A stretch of 64,000 bases of DNA from Paenibacillus barengoltzii NBRC 101215 (GTDB lineage Bacteria; Bacillota; Bacilli; Paenibacillales; Paenibacillaceae), in assembly GCF_004000745.1 (NCBI RefSeq), contig NZ_BILV01000007.1:95804-159803 (forward strand), read 5' to 3'. Position 1 is the first letter of the stretch, and each line of letters opens with the position of its first letter. Below, piece by piece: positions 18,221 to 27,187 of the stretch. A program made the position numbers and the translations under genes. The notes beneath the pieces were generated by a model. That model was given only the letters and a program-made list of their open reading frames with translations. It did no database searches and was not told the DNA's origin.

Positions 18221-19189
18221 CTACCAGATGCTGCTCTTCGTCAGCCGCTTGGCCAATCCGTTAACAGTCAGCAGCAGAACGAGATTGATGATGGAATTAA
18301 ACAAACCAACCGCAGTGGCGAAGCTGTAGTTCGCATTCAGCAGGCCGATTCGATAAACGTAGGTTGCGATAATTTCGGAATTCACCAGGTTTAGCGGATT
18401 TTGCAGCAGGTACACCTTCTCGAAGCCGAGCGCCATGACGTTGCCGACGTTCAGGATCAGGATGATGACGATGGTTGGTACGATACCTGGCAAATCGACG
18501 TGGCGAATTTTTTGAAACCGCGAAGCGCCGTCCACCTTCGCCGCTTCATACAAGGTTGGATCAACTCCCGCCAAAGCAGCCAGATAGATCACAGCGTTAT
18601 AACCGGCGGTTTGCCAAATGTCCGAACAGACGTAAATCGAGCGGAACATCCCCGGTTCCCCCAGGAAATTGATGGACTCAAACCCGAAGTAATTGAGAGC
18701 GACATTGGCAAAGCCGAGCCGAGGGGCAAGAAACAGCATAATAATCGACACCATAACCACCGTCGAAATGAAATACGGTGCAAAGGAAACCAGCTGCACG
18801 AATTTCTTGAAGCGGCCGGCGCGAATTTCATTGATCATTAACGCCAAAATGATCGGAATCGGAAATCCGGCAAGAATGAGATAACCGCTGAGAAAAATTG
18901 TGTTCTTCACCAACGTCCAAAACTGTGGATTTTCAAAGAACAGCTGGAAATGCTTGAACCCTACCCACGGACTTCCCCAGATCCCTTTGATCACGTTGTA
19001 GTCCTTAAACGCCAGCACCGCATTCAGCATCGGGTAATATTTAAAAATTAGAAAAAACAAAATGGGAGGAATGACCAGCAGATGCAGCTGCCAGTGCTTC
19101 TTGATATTTCTGCGTGCGGTCCGCCAGTAGCTGGCCTTGCGCTTGGCGTCCGGGACGTAATCCGGTTTGAAAGCAAGTTGTTTTTCCAG
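18221..19189 (-). CDS. carbohydrate ABC transporter permease (LplB-like), non-canonical start
   Basis: Permease with six membrane helices, the EAA-G motif EAAKVDGASRFQKIRHVDLPG and the family start block FKYYPMLNAVLAFKDY. An automatic start at the TTG at 19060 would cut into the first membrane helix. In-frame sequence continues upstream through WQLHLLVIPPILFFL and a basic leader to a stop near 19245, but this stretch has no ATG, GTG or TTG. GGGGGA stands 6 bases before a CTG (19189) and immediately before an ATT (19195), so one of these is the likely start, giving about 322 residues, the usual family length. A sequence error at the start is the alternative. It is the first gene of the importer operon. 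Confidence 0.85.
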   Translation of the reverse strand: MEKQLAFKPDYVPDAKRKASYWRTARRNIKKHWQLHLLVIPPILFFLIFKYYPMLNAVLAFKDYNVIKGIWGSPWVGFKHFQLFFENPQFWTLVKNTIFLSGYLILAGFPIPIILALMINEIRAGRFKKFVQLVSFAPYFISTVVMVSIIMLFLAPRLGFANVALNYFGFESINFLGEPGMFRSIYVCSDIWQTAGYNAVIYLAALAGVDPTLYEAAKVDGASRFQKIRHVDLPGIVPTIVIILILNVGNVMALGFEKVYLLQNPLNLVNSEIIATYVYRIGLLNANYSFATAVGLFNSIINLVLLLTVNGLAKRLTKSSIW

Positions 19190-19363
19190 GACAATTCCCC
19201 CTATACGTTTGGTAAGTACCTTGATGGATATGATAGCGTTTTCTCGTTGAGTCGATCATAGGTCATGTTTGGCGGCATTGAACAGGTACACTTCCGTCTT
19301 TTGGCGTACAGTTCTCCCGTTTTTGAGGGAACATTCTTCGGTACGGGAGCCATGATTCCGCAA

Positions 19364-19411
19364 ATAAAAAACAGCGACCGCCCCCTTCCCATTGGAAGGT
19401 ACAGTCGCTGT
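19364..19411 (-). terminator. terminator after membrane AraC regulator gene
   Basis: Long stem ACAGCGAC/GTCGCTGT (19371-19378 with 19404-19411) with an inner CTTCC/GGAAG helix, followed on the minus strand by TTTTTT. It ends the regulator transcript before the permease operon. The rest of 19190-19444 holds the undefined promoter of that operon. Confidence 0.8.
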
Positions 19412-19444
19412 GAAAGCCGGGATGAATCGTGAGGCCGCTTGGGA

Positions 19445-21559
19445 TCAGTCCTGAAAGGACTGCCTGTAAGCGCTAGGGGAAACTCCCGTTAATCGTTTAA
19501 AAGCCCGCCGGAATGAGTGGGGACTGTTATACCCCACCCGGGCGGCAATTTCATCAACGGTATAGTTGCTCTCCTTCAGCAACAATGCGGCCTGATCCAT
19601 CCGCACTTTAATCAGATGATCGGAATAATTCACTCCGGTCACTTCTTTAAACAGCTGGGAGATGTATTTCTCCGGTCGTTCCACGTGCTCTGCAACCCGA
19701 TATAACGTCAGATCGGGATCGCAATAGGCTTCAGCTGTATACTCATAGATCTGTTTGATCAGTTGGGCGTGCGAATCCTTCTTCTTATTGGCGATAAAGC
19801 TGCACAACTCCTGCATGATCCCATGGATCTCCTGCTGAATCGTCTCCAGCGGGACCGTAGGGCTGATGTCCATGATTCGCTGCTTCACGCTCTCGAACAG
19901 CGGGGATTCCAGGAAGATCTTCTGATCCAGCAGCTTAAGGAATGTCCCCTTGATTTCCCCGACGAGTTGGTTTTTCATTTCCACCGACAGCTCGCGTTGC
20001 TCTAAATTCTGCGCGATGATCGCATCGATAATCTTCTGGGCTTCTTCCAACTCCCCAGCGCGGATCGTCCTGATCAGGCGGTGCTCCGTATCAAGCGGAT
20101 AGTAGTACGTTGTGTTTGTACTTTGCGTTTCATGGCTCCACAGAATGCCTTTCTTGTTTAGATATACCGCATATTCCAGCGCCTGCTTCGCCTGGTCAAA
20201 GGATTGGCCAACCTCCGTGACGCTCGCAAAGGCTTCGCCAAATCCCGCTTGCATCGAGATTTTATACTCAGCGAACACATGCTGGACCAGCTCCTCCATC
20301 AGCGTAGTAATCCGCTCTTCCTCCGCCGGTCCTGGCAGGCGATCCGCCTCGCAGAAGAACAACAGGACGATTTTGTCCGACCCCAAATCGGTCATCGGCA
20401 TCGGCCCTGCAAGCTCGGTAATCGTTTGCTTCATCAATAGCCTTGCGGCATTCAGCTCATTTAGAACCTCAACGGTATCCATGCCAGCGTATCCGTTGAT
20501 CTGCAGTATCCCCACATAGCCTTCGCCTTGCCGAAGCGGGATGTCAGCCTGAGCCGCCGCAGAGACGATCTCTTCCCGCGATTCGAATTCCCCGGCAATC
20601 AGCCGCTTCAGGAAAGCGTCACGCACCAGCGGAAGCTGGCGGTGCAGCTCCGTCTCCAGTTGCTTGTTCTTCGTAATCATGCCGGCGATGTTCCCGCTTA
20701 GGAAGTCGAACTCGTTACGTCCTGTATCGTCATCCTTGCCAAACTGCTCCTTCATCACGCCGATCAAGCGATTAATTGGAAGACTGTTGCGGTAAGCCAG
20801 GAACAAGCCCACCAGCAATCCGATCAACATTGCGCCGCCGGTAATCATCCAGGAGATCCGTTTGATCTGGTCAGGTTTCTCCATTAGCGTGCTGCGAGGG
20901 ATGCCGGCTTGGTACACCCAGCCGTTCTTATCCGATCGTGTGGTGATCACGAGATCATCACCATAAAATTGACTCGTCTTGTTCTCATCAAACTTCGGAT
21001 CAGCGTGCAGCTTGGCGATATCCGGCACCTTTTCACCCTGAAGGAAGATCGTATTGCCCTTGGCGTCGTAGATATGAACCCACCCGCCACTCTGCTCCGT
21101 TAAGCCGGATAACAGCCCGGTCATCGTCTTCTGGTCGATCAGAACGACCACAATCGCTGGCGACGTATCGTTAAAGCTGTCCAGCGGCAGCGACTGCATG
21201 TAGGTGATCACAGAAGTTTTCACATCGCGTTGGATGAACGGGGTCAGCGGCTTGATTTCGCTGCGGTGAGTTTGGCCCAACACCTGCTGCTCCCATTCCT
21301 CAAAAGATAGATTGTCGTAATGAAAATATTCATAATAATGCTCTGGCCGGTAGGACGACCCGGAGGTGATAATCAAATTATAATTCGCCAGATAGATGAA
21401 ATAATTTTGCAAAAAATCGTTGGTTTGCCCAAACGTCAGCACGTTGCGCATCGCCTTCCAGATGCCGTACACATCCCTCTCCGTACCTCGGTCGTTCATC
21501 AAGGCGTTAATCTCCTGGCTGATCGCCAGCTGCCGAGTCATCCCCTCCACTTCCGCCAT
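19445..21559 (-). CDS. membrane-anchored AraC-family regulator (5' end apparently damaged)
   Basis: Regulator of at least 704 residues: an extracellular Cache-like sensor region, a membrane helix (ISWMITGGAMLIGLLVGLFL, about 270-290), a cytoplasmic linker and a C-terminal AraC DNA-binding domain (DLTLYRVAEHVERPEKYISQL, YTVDEIAARVGYNSPHSFRRAF, GVSPSAYRQ). Members normally have a first membrane helix before the sensor. Here the in-frame sequence upstream of the ATG at 21559 stays open for 48 codons to a TGA at 21704-21706, encodes family-like residues (ISYRTSISVTESISIENS), yet offers no ATG, GTG or TTG. Only a stub of the first helix is recognisable. The gene precedes the importer genes and probably senses their sugar. 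It may be non-functional or use another start. Confidence 0.82.
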   Translation of the reverse strand: MAEVEGMTRQLAISQEINALMNDRGTERDVYGIWKAMRNVLTFGQTNDFLQNYFIYLANYNLIITSGSSYRPEHYYEYFHYDNLSFEEWEQQVLGQTHRSEIKPLTPFIQRDVKTSVITYMQSLPLDSFNDTSPAIVVVLIDQKTMTGLLSGLTEQSGGWVHIYDAKGNTIFLQGEKVPDIAKLHADPKFDENKTSQFYGDDLVITTRSDKNGWVYQAGIPRSTLMEKPDQIKRISWMITGGAMLIGLLVGLFLAYRNSLPINRLIGVMKEQFGKDDDTGRNEFDFLSGNIAGMITKNKQLETELHRQLPLVRDAFLKRLIAGEFESREEIVSAAAQADIPLRQGEGYVGILQINGYAGMDTVEVLNELNAARLLMKQTITELAGPMPMTDLGSDKIVLLFFCEADRLPGPAEEERITTLMEELVQHVFAEYKISMQAGFGEAFASVTEVGQSFDQAKQALEYAVYLNKKGILWSHETQSTNTTYYYPLDTEHRLIRTIRAGELEEAQKIIDAIIAQNLEQRELSVEMKNQLVGEIKGTFLKLLDQKIFLESPLFESVKQRIMDISPTVPLETIQQEIHGIMQELCSFIANKKKDSHAQLIKQIYEYTAEAYCDPDLTLYRVAEHVERPEKYISQLFKEVTGVNYSDHLIKVRMDQAALLLKESNYTVDEIAARVGYNSPHSFRRAFKRLTGVSPSAYRQSFQD

Positions 21560-21802
21560 CCGGTGCTCGAGCAGCTCTTGGCTCTTCTCCAGCTGGATGA
21601 CGCTGTTCTCAATCGAGATCGACTCTGTTACCGAAATGGAAGTCCGGTACGAGATGTACCTGCCGAAGCATGGGATGACCCCCCATCTTTTTTGGTAGCG
21701 CTCTCATATAACGGCCGAGCCGTCCGCTTTTTTCGTTTCATCATTATATCTACTGCGTATTTCTCTGTCCAGCGGCATGGAGCGCCCCTTCTATCCCAGC
21801 AT

Positions 21803-21820
21803 ATCGAGGTTCACCTCGAT
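21803..21820. promoter_or_regulatory. perfect inverted repeat ATCGAGGT-tc-ACCTCGAT
   Basis: Eight-base arms separated by two bases, about 25 bases upstream of the likely original 5' end of the membrane AraC gene. There is no T-run, so an operator is more likely than a terminator. The rest of 21560-21931 is the open but startless 5' extension described for that gene and contains nothing else I can name. Confidence 0.35.
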
Positions 21821-21931
21821 TGGATAGGGTACTCCTGGGTCGCCTAGCGTACATTTTTCCTTCTCTGTCCCCGTAAAAACCGCATCGTGGCGCGGGTTTG
21901 CAATCCTCTGCGGTTGTCCGTAACAAGAGCA

Positions 21932-21972
21932 GCAAAAAAGAGCAGCCCAAGCCCTCTCTAGAGCCGGGCTGC
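21932..21972 (-). terminator. terminator after alpha/beta hydrolase gene
   Basis: GCAGCCC (21942-21948) pairs with GGGCTGC (21966-21972). On the minus strand the hairpin is followed by CTCTTTTTTGC. Confidence 0.8.
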
Positions 21973-21984
21973 ATGCGCTATCGT

Positions 21985-22878
21985 TCACATGAGGCTGAGT
22001 TCAACCTTATTCGTGAAGCTTCTCAACAAAGCCTTATACTCATCCGAGTCTTCCAAATAACCGTAATGGGCACTATTTTCAAACACATGAAATTGCGAAT
22101 GGGGTACAAGCGATTGATAATACTGAGTCGATTCGGGGGTAGCCTCATCATAGCGCCCGCAGACAAACAATGCAGGAATCGCAATCTGATTCAACTCCGA
22201 AGTACAATCAAAGGTTTTCAAATTCCCTGTCGGACAGAACTCGGAAGGTCCCCACATCGTCAGATATACTTCGGAATTGGATTTTGCCCGATTCTGAATG
22301 ACCACTTCCGGAAGAGGATCAATCCGGATTAAGTGCCTCTTGTAATATTCGTCAACCGCATTTCGGTACTCCTCAGAGTCGGTGGTCCCTCGTTCTTCAT
22401 TGCGAACAATCGCCTCACGGACTTCTTGAGGCAGCTTGGAGATCAGAACATCTGCATCCCGTTTCCAGCGTTCCGCACTTAAGCATGGACTGGAAAAGGT
22501 AATGCTTCGCACGCCCTTCGGCTTCCGTTTTATTAAATAAGTGGCAGCCAGCATCGTTCCCCACGAATGCCCCAGAAGGTGAATTTCATCCAGATTTAAT
22601 GCTTGTCTCACACATTCCAGCTCTTCAACAAACCGATCGAGCTGCCAGAGTGAAGGATCACCTGGCCGCTCCGAGTTCCCCGAGCCCAGCTGATCATAGA
22701 AAATAACCGGCCGCTCATCCGCCAGATCTTGAAGACCGGCTTTCAAGGAATGATGTGTCCCTCCAGGACCCCCATGCAATACAACCAGCGGTGTCTTGGA
22801 GCCGGTTCCTACTCGAACGAACCAGACTTTCCCCCCGGGAACATCAATATATCCTTCCTGTTCTGTTAGTTCCTCCAT
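21985..22878 (-). CDS. proline iminopeptidase-family alpha/beta hydrolase
   Basis: Alpha/beta-hydrolase of 297 residues. The oxyanion block [12 protein letters not shown], the nucleophile elbow GHSWG, the acid in [11 protein letters not shown] and the His in SAHYGYLED give a complete triad, and the HGGPGG signature is typical of the prolyl iminopeptidase (S33) group. There is no signal peptide. N-terminal proline removal is the classical reaction, but many relatives hydrolyse other amides or esters. The ATG at 22878 is preceded by GGCGGAGAACAC. It stands alone between terminator and divergent promoter and shows no functional link to the sugar loci. Confidence 0.88.
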   Translation of the reverse strand: MEELTEQEGYIDVPGGKVWFVRVGTGSKTPLVVLHGGPGGTHHSLKAGLQDLADERPVIFYDQLGSGNSERPGDPSLWQLDRFVEELECVRQALNLDEIHLLGHSWGTMLAATYLIKRKPKGVRSITFSSPCLSAERWKRDADVLISKLPQEVREAIVRNEERGTTDSEEYRNAVDEYYKRHLIRIDPLPEVVIQNRAKSNSEVYLTMWGPSEFCPTGNLKTFDCTSELNQIAIPALFVCGRYDEATPESTQYYQSLVPHSQFHVFENSAHYGYLEDSDEYKALLRSFTNKVELSLM

Positions 22879-23016
22879 GTGTTCTCCGCCTTTCCCTAAA
22901 TATGAGAATTATAATACTCCATCCTTCCCTCCCAGAGCAAAAGATCTTAAGTCAAGATGGTAAGCTTTACGCTCCTGCAACAAATAAAAAAATGAGAATT
23001 TGAAATAAATTGTGAA

Positions 23017-23045
23017 TTAACAACAGGAATGGGATCTCTTATAAT
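23017..23045 (+). promoter_or_regulatory. sigma-A promoter of regulator-binding protein transcript
   Basis: TTAACA (23017-23022) and a perfect TATAAT (23040-23045) are spaced by 17 bases, ahead of the membrane AraC gene. Confidence 0.75.
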
Positions 23046-23072
23046 AAACGAAACGGTTTGGGAGAGTTGGTT

Positions 23073-25283
23073 ATGCGAATGAACTGGTATTACCGTACGA
23101 TTCTTTCCTATGCTCCGATCTTCTTCGTGATCATTTCTTCCATGATCTTCGTGATTTTCTTAGCCCTCAACAATGCTTCCGAGCGAAAATACTTGGAAAC
23201 CAACAAAGCGATCCTTGATCGGATCGTCTTTCACGCGGATGCGAATCTCATGCTGATCGAGCGCAATGTCGTCAGTAAGCTGCTCATGGACAGCGAGATT
23301 CAGGACTACTTCGCCAACACCTCGCAAGATGCATTAGATGACTTCTTACTGCAGAAAAAGCTGATTGACCTAAGCTTAACTTTGCCTTTTGCCAACACCA
23401 TTTACATTTACAATGAAGCCGAGCAACGAATTATTTCGGATTTGGGGTCCTATTCGCTCCGTTCATTTGGGGATGCAGACTTTCTGGCAGCCAACTACGG
23501 CAGAAAGGAAGCGGCAGGATGGTTTAATCCACGCTCATTCGCTTACTCGCCGCATGAGGAGGAAGCCCAGCAGGTGGTCTCCCTGGTGAAATTTGTATAT
23601 ACCGGAGACGATATGCGCGGAGCACTGGTGGTCAACGTATATCAGCGCTCTTTTATGGAATACCTTAATTCCTTTGGTGAAAGCGATTACAATCGAGTGA
23701 GACTAATTGATGCTGCTTCGCCATCCCCGGATCAAGTGACGGCCATGAACCCGATTCAAGTTCAATCGGATTATACCGGCTGGACCTATGTGTCAGAGGG
23801 GGTTCATGATCAGGGCTACAACTGGTTGTCCCTCTTCTCCAACGCGTGGATGGTCATTTGGATCATCTTGATCTTGCTGGCGCTGATCGGATTTACTATC
23901 ATCACTCACATTCATTACAAACCGATCCAATCGATCACGGAAAAGGTCAGCCAATTCTCGAACCGAAAAAGTGAGGAGCTGGGCATTAAAGGGGCAAACA
24001 ATGAGTTCACCTTCATCGAAATGGCGCTGGACCATCTCTTGAAGCGATCGCTGGATTACGAGAACCTGCACAAGGAAGACAGCTTGTTGCGGCAACAACG
24101 ATTGTTTCATGATCTGTTAGCGGGTCATCTCGTGTTAACGGATGAAGAATTCCAGCAGCGACTGACCGAGTTTAATTTGTCTGCTCCCTATGACCGGTTA
24201 GGCGTGATGGTAGCCGAACTGGACCGATATGCCGAGTTTACAGATAGGTACAAGGTCAAAGACCAGAACTTGCTGAAGTTCATTGTTGAAAGCGCATTCC
24301 GCGATCTAGGCCAAAGCCATCATGTCTTCGTCTGGCATGCCTGGATGGAGCCGCATCGCATCGCCTTTGTCGTACATCACACCGCCGATTCACACAGCAC
24401 CCAAGCGACCATCACCTATGCAGAGGAATTTAAAAAATGGATTCATCAGCATCTGGAGCTGACGCTGACGATCGGCATCGGAGCCGATTCAACCTCGATT
24501 GAGACCCTCGCTGATTCCTATCGGAACGCGGTGGAGAATGTGGAGCTGAAGACGGTACTAGGTATTCATTCCATCATCGATAATCGGCGAAGCGCAGGCA
24601 TTCTAAATCTGGACCGATATGCGTATCTACAAGCATTGGATTATGCCGCCCAGTCCTTCCGTATGAATGATAGCGAATGGCGGGCGAAACTAACCCAAGT
24701 CTTGGGCGAACTCAGTAAAATGCAATTCCGCAAGCGGGATATGGTGGAGTTCGCTCAGGCGTTCCTTAAACGGATGGACCAGGTCGTATTGGCCATGTCC
24801 CCCCCTATCCAATCGCGCTGGAAAAGCGAGTATCAAGAGCGGTTCGCTAATCTAGCTGAAACGGTGGAGACGCTGGCAGAATTTCAAGAACAGTTCATGA
24901 GCCTCATGAATCAGTTCGAAGCCTGCGTGGAGGAAGACCGGCAAGCCCGCAGACATCATAGCTTGGCGATGCAGGCCAAGCATTACATCGATGCGCATTT
25001 CGCCGACCCCGGCCTCTCCCTGGTTCAAGTCAGCGACTATTTGAACCTGCAGCCCAGCGCCTTAAGTGTGATTTTCAAGGAGGAAATTGGGGAGAAATTT
25101 GTGGACTATGTCTTGAAGGTCCGGATGCAGCAAGCGAAGCAGCTCCTGTTGGAAACGGAGGACTCGATCCAGTCGGTGGCGATCAACAGCGGTTACCAGA
25201 ACGTGAATTCCTTTTATCGCGCATTCAAGAAATTTCAGGACATTCCGCCAGGAGAGTACCGCAATATGCACCGCGCAACGTAA
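23073..25283 (+). CDS. membrane-anchored AraC-family regulator
   Basis: Regulator of 736 residues. The first membrane helix (ILSYAPIFFVIISSMIFVIFL, about 8-28) is followed by an extracellular sensor region (about 30-250), a second helix (WMVIWIILILLALIGFTIIT), a HAMP-like linker, a middle domain and the C-terminal AraC HTH pair (LSLVQVSDYLNLQPSALSVIF; SIQSVAINSGYQNVNSFYRAF, ending IPPGEYR). The start ATG at 23073 follows GGGAGAG, and the TTG at 23058 inside the SD region is unlikely. The binding-protein gene follows after 43 bases with no terminator between, suggesting co-transcription and possibly ligand sensing through that protein. It should control the downstream permease operon. Confidence 0.9.
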   Translation: MRMNWYYRTILSYAPIFFVIISSMIFVIFLALNNASERKYLETNKAILDRIVFHADANLMLIERNVVSKLLMDSEIQDYFANTSQDALDDFLLQKKLIDLSLTLPFANTIYIYNEAEQRIISDLGSYSLRSFGDADFLAANYGRKEAAGWFNPRSFAYSPHEEEAQQVVSLVKFVYTGDDMRGALVVNVYQRSFMEYLNSFGESDYNRVRLIDAASPSPDQVTAMNPIQVQSDYTGWTYVSEGVHDQGYNWLSLFSNAWMVIWIILILLALIGFTIITHIHYKPIQSITEKVSQFSNRKSEELGIKGANNEFTFIEMALDHLLKRSLDYENLHKEDSLLRQQRLFHDLLAGHLVLTDEEFQQRLTEFNLSAPYDRLGVMVAELDRYAEFTDRYKVKDQNLLKFIVESAFRDLGQSHHVFVWHAWMEPHRIAFVVHHTADSHSTQATITYAEEFKKWIHQHLELTLTIGIGADSTSIETLADSYRNAVENVELKTVLGIHSIIDNRRSAGILNLDRYAYLQALDYAAQSFRMNDSEWRAKLTQVLGELSKMQFRKRDMVEFAQAFLKRMDQVVLAMSPPIQSRWKSEYQERFANLAETVETLAEFQEQFMSLMNQFEACVEEDRQARRHHSLAMQAKHYIDAHFADPGLSLVQVSDYLNLQPSALSVIFKEEIGEKFVDYVLKVRMQQAKQLLLETEDSIQSVAINSGYQNVNSFYRAFKKFQDIPPGEYRNMHRAT

Positions 25284-25326
25284 AAGACATAAAAACTGTG
25301 TTCCCAACGAGGAAGGAGGGTTCGCC

Positions 25327-26934
25327 ATGCCCCTGTTGAGGTTGTGGTTATCAAAGCTGGCGCTCATCGTTATTCTGGGCGTCCTGTCGGGCTGCAGCGG
25401 ATTTGGGGATCCGAATCTGCTGGGTTGGGCTGCCAGCCCTCTCCCAAACTTGGAATCAGACGAATTCACAGCCAATCATGATAGCTGGACAACACTTCGT
25501 ATTGAACTGTTCGAACGGAGCAATAAACCGATCGGCGCCCCCACGATTACCGATAATCGGATGACGCAGTACATTCAGGAGCATTTCGGAAATCCGGAAC
25601 GGATTAAGATCGAATTTGTCACCATCCCTCGGGCGGAGGAGGTCCGGCGGCTGCAGGTGTTAATGGCCGCTAATCAAGCGCCGGATATCGTGTTCACCTA
25701 TGATCTGCCGACCGTCTACAATTTCTACACCCAAGGGAAATTGACCGATTTATCGCCTCTGCTGGACCAGTACGGATCCAGGTTGAAGGAGCTCCTCGGG
25801 GAAGAGATTTTGAGTTATGGACGTATGCAAGGAACACAGTTTGCGATTCCTGCAAAGCGGGTGCTGACGGCCCGAACCACGACCTTTATCCGTGAGGATT
25901 GGCTCCGCGAAGCTGGACTCTCCCTGCCGGAAACGACAGAGGAGTTTTACCGGGCGCTCCAAGTGTTTAAAAAGAATCGGTTGCAGAAGACCGGAGAGGT
26001 CATCTATCCTTTCGGTCAAATCGATTATTACCATACTGCCCCGCTGCAGTACTCGTTTTGGGATTGGGACCAGATCACCGAGGAGGACTTATACGCTGAG
26101 CCGGGTTGGACGATGCCCGGGAACAAGGAGGCGTTCCGATTCCTGAACCGTCTGTATCACGAGGGGTTGATTCATCCCGAATTCCATTTGGACCGGTTCG
26201 CCCAACAATTTCAGAAAGACCTGGTGAACGGTCGCGTTGGAGCCGCATCCCCCAATACAAATGAGCCTGTTTATATGGGATATCTGGCTGAACTGTTAAA
26301 GAATGACCCCAATGCCATCCTAACGCCAATCGATCCCTTCACCAGCGCCAACGGCAAGAAGACGAAGCCGATACTGGAAGATACGGGCATGTACATCATG
26401 GTTCCAAAAACGAGCAAAAACGCCGAAGCGGCGATGAAATATTTAAATTGGATGGCACAGCCGGAGAATATTATTACACTGCAGAACGGCGTGGAAGGCG
26501 TGACCTACCGGATGGAAGACGGCGTGCCGGTGACGCTGGAGAACGAGGATGCCAACCGTTTGTTATTTAACTATTTTGACTACTGCATCATTTTAAATGG
26601 GAAATATGTCAGCAGCCAGGACGAACGCTTAAATCTGAAAGCCAATGCGAACAACAAGCGCTTTGAAGAGTTTACGCGCAAGAGCGTGGAATACGGGATG
26701 AATGATGGGATCGAAACCCCGCGCATTCATGCGATTTTGCCTTCCGAAATTCGATATGCCGCTGCTTTAAATGAGAAGAACGACGAAATTTTCGTGAAGG
26801 TCATTACCGCGTCTCCGGAAGCGTTTGATGCCGTTTACGACGAGGAAGTTGCGGAGTATTTATCTATCGGCGGACAGCAGGTTCGTGAAGAGAAGCATCT
26901 GGCTTATCAGAAGCACAACGGCGGAGCACCGTAA
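25327..26934 (+). CDS. ABC sugar-binding lipoprotein, first paralogue
   Basis: Binding lipoprotein of 535 residues with signal peptide and lipobox LSGC at about residues 20-23. The body (ELFERSNKPIGAPTITDN, FVTIPRAEEVRRLQVLMAA, PDIVFTYDLPTVYNF, PNTNEPVYMGYL, SKNAEAAMKYLNWMAQP) is colinear from end to end with the second binding protein at 29126, so the two are paralogues. It lacks the long Ser/Gly/Asn linker after the lipid anchor that the second one has. It is in the transcript of the membrane regulator and is cut off from the permeases by a strong terminator, so it may serve sensing rather than, or as well as, transport. Confidence 0.88.
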   Translation: MPLLRLWLSKLALIVILGVLSGCSGFGDPNLLGWAASPLPNLESDEFTANHDSWTTLRIELFERSNKPIGAPTITDNRMTQYIQEHFGNPERIKIEFVTIPRAEEVRRLQVLMAANQAPDIVFTYDLPTVYNFYTQGKLTDLSPLLDQYGSRLKELLGEEILSYGRMQGTQFAIPAKRVLTARTTTFIREDWLREAGLSLPETTEEFYRALQVFKKNRLQKTGEVIYPFGQIDYYHTAPLQYSFWDWDQITEEDLYAEPGWTMPGNKEAFRFLNRLYHEGLIHPEFHLDRFAQQFQKDLVNGRVGAASPNTNEPVYMGYLAELLKNDPNAILTPIDPFTSANGKKTKPILEDTGMYIMVPKTSKNAEAAMKYLNWMAQPENIITLQNGVEGVTYRMEDGVPVTLENEDANRLLFNYFDYCIILNGKYVSSQDERLNLKANANNKRFEEFTRKSVEYGMNDGIETPRIHAILPSEIRYAAALNEKNDEIFVKVITASPEAFDAVYDEEVAEYLSIGGQQVREEKHLAYQKHNGGAP

Positions 26935-26965
26935 GCCGCCCCCTCATGAATTGGGAGCAATCCAG

Positions 26966-27008
26966 TCATCCCAGAGAGGGTTCTTCCCTTTCTGGGATGA
27001 TTTTTTTT
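26966..27008 (+). terminator. strong rho-independent terminator
   Basis: Perfect 10-base stem TCATCCCAGA/TCTGGGATGA (26966-26975, 26991-27000) with additional inner GGG/CCC pairing, followed by eight T. It separates the regulator-binding protein unit from the permease operon. Confidence 0.92.
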
Positions 27009-27187
27009 GCCGATCCGCCTCCTTCCAGCCCCCGATATTAATTAAGGTTAGTCATATAAAAAAGGTGAAACCCCCCGCAAGAAAAAGAGAAGAAGCCCCC
27101 AAAAAAGGAGAATTTCCCCCCGCTTCCCCCTGTTGTATAGTAAGCAGCAACCAAGCCATGCACTTACCACCCGAAAGGAGGATGCCG

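Noticed and set aside
26825..27187. Upstream extension of the first permease by 121 residues
   Set aside because: It would run through a strong terminator and overlap the end of the binding-protein gene. AAAGGAGG at 27174 fixes the start at 27188.
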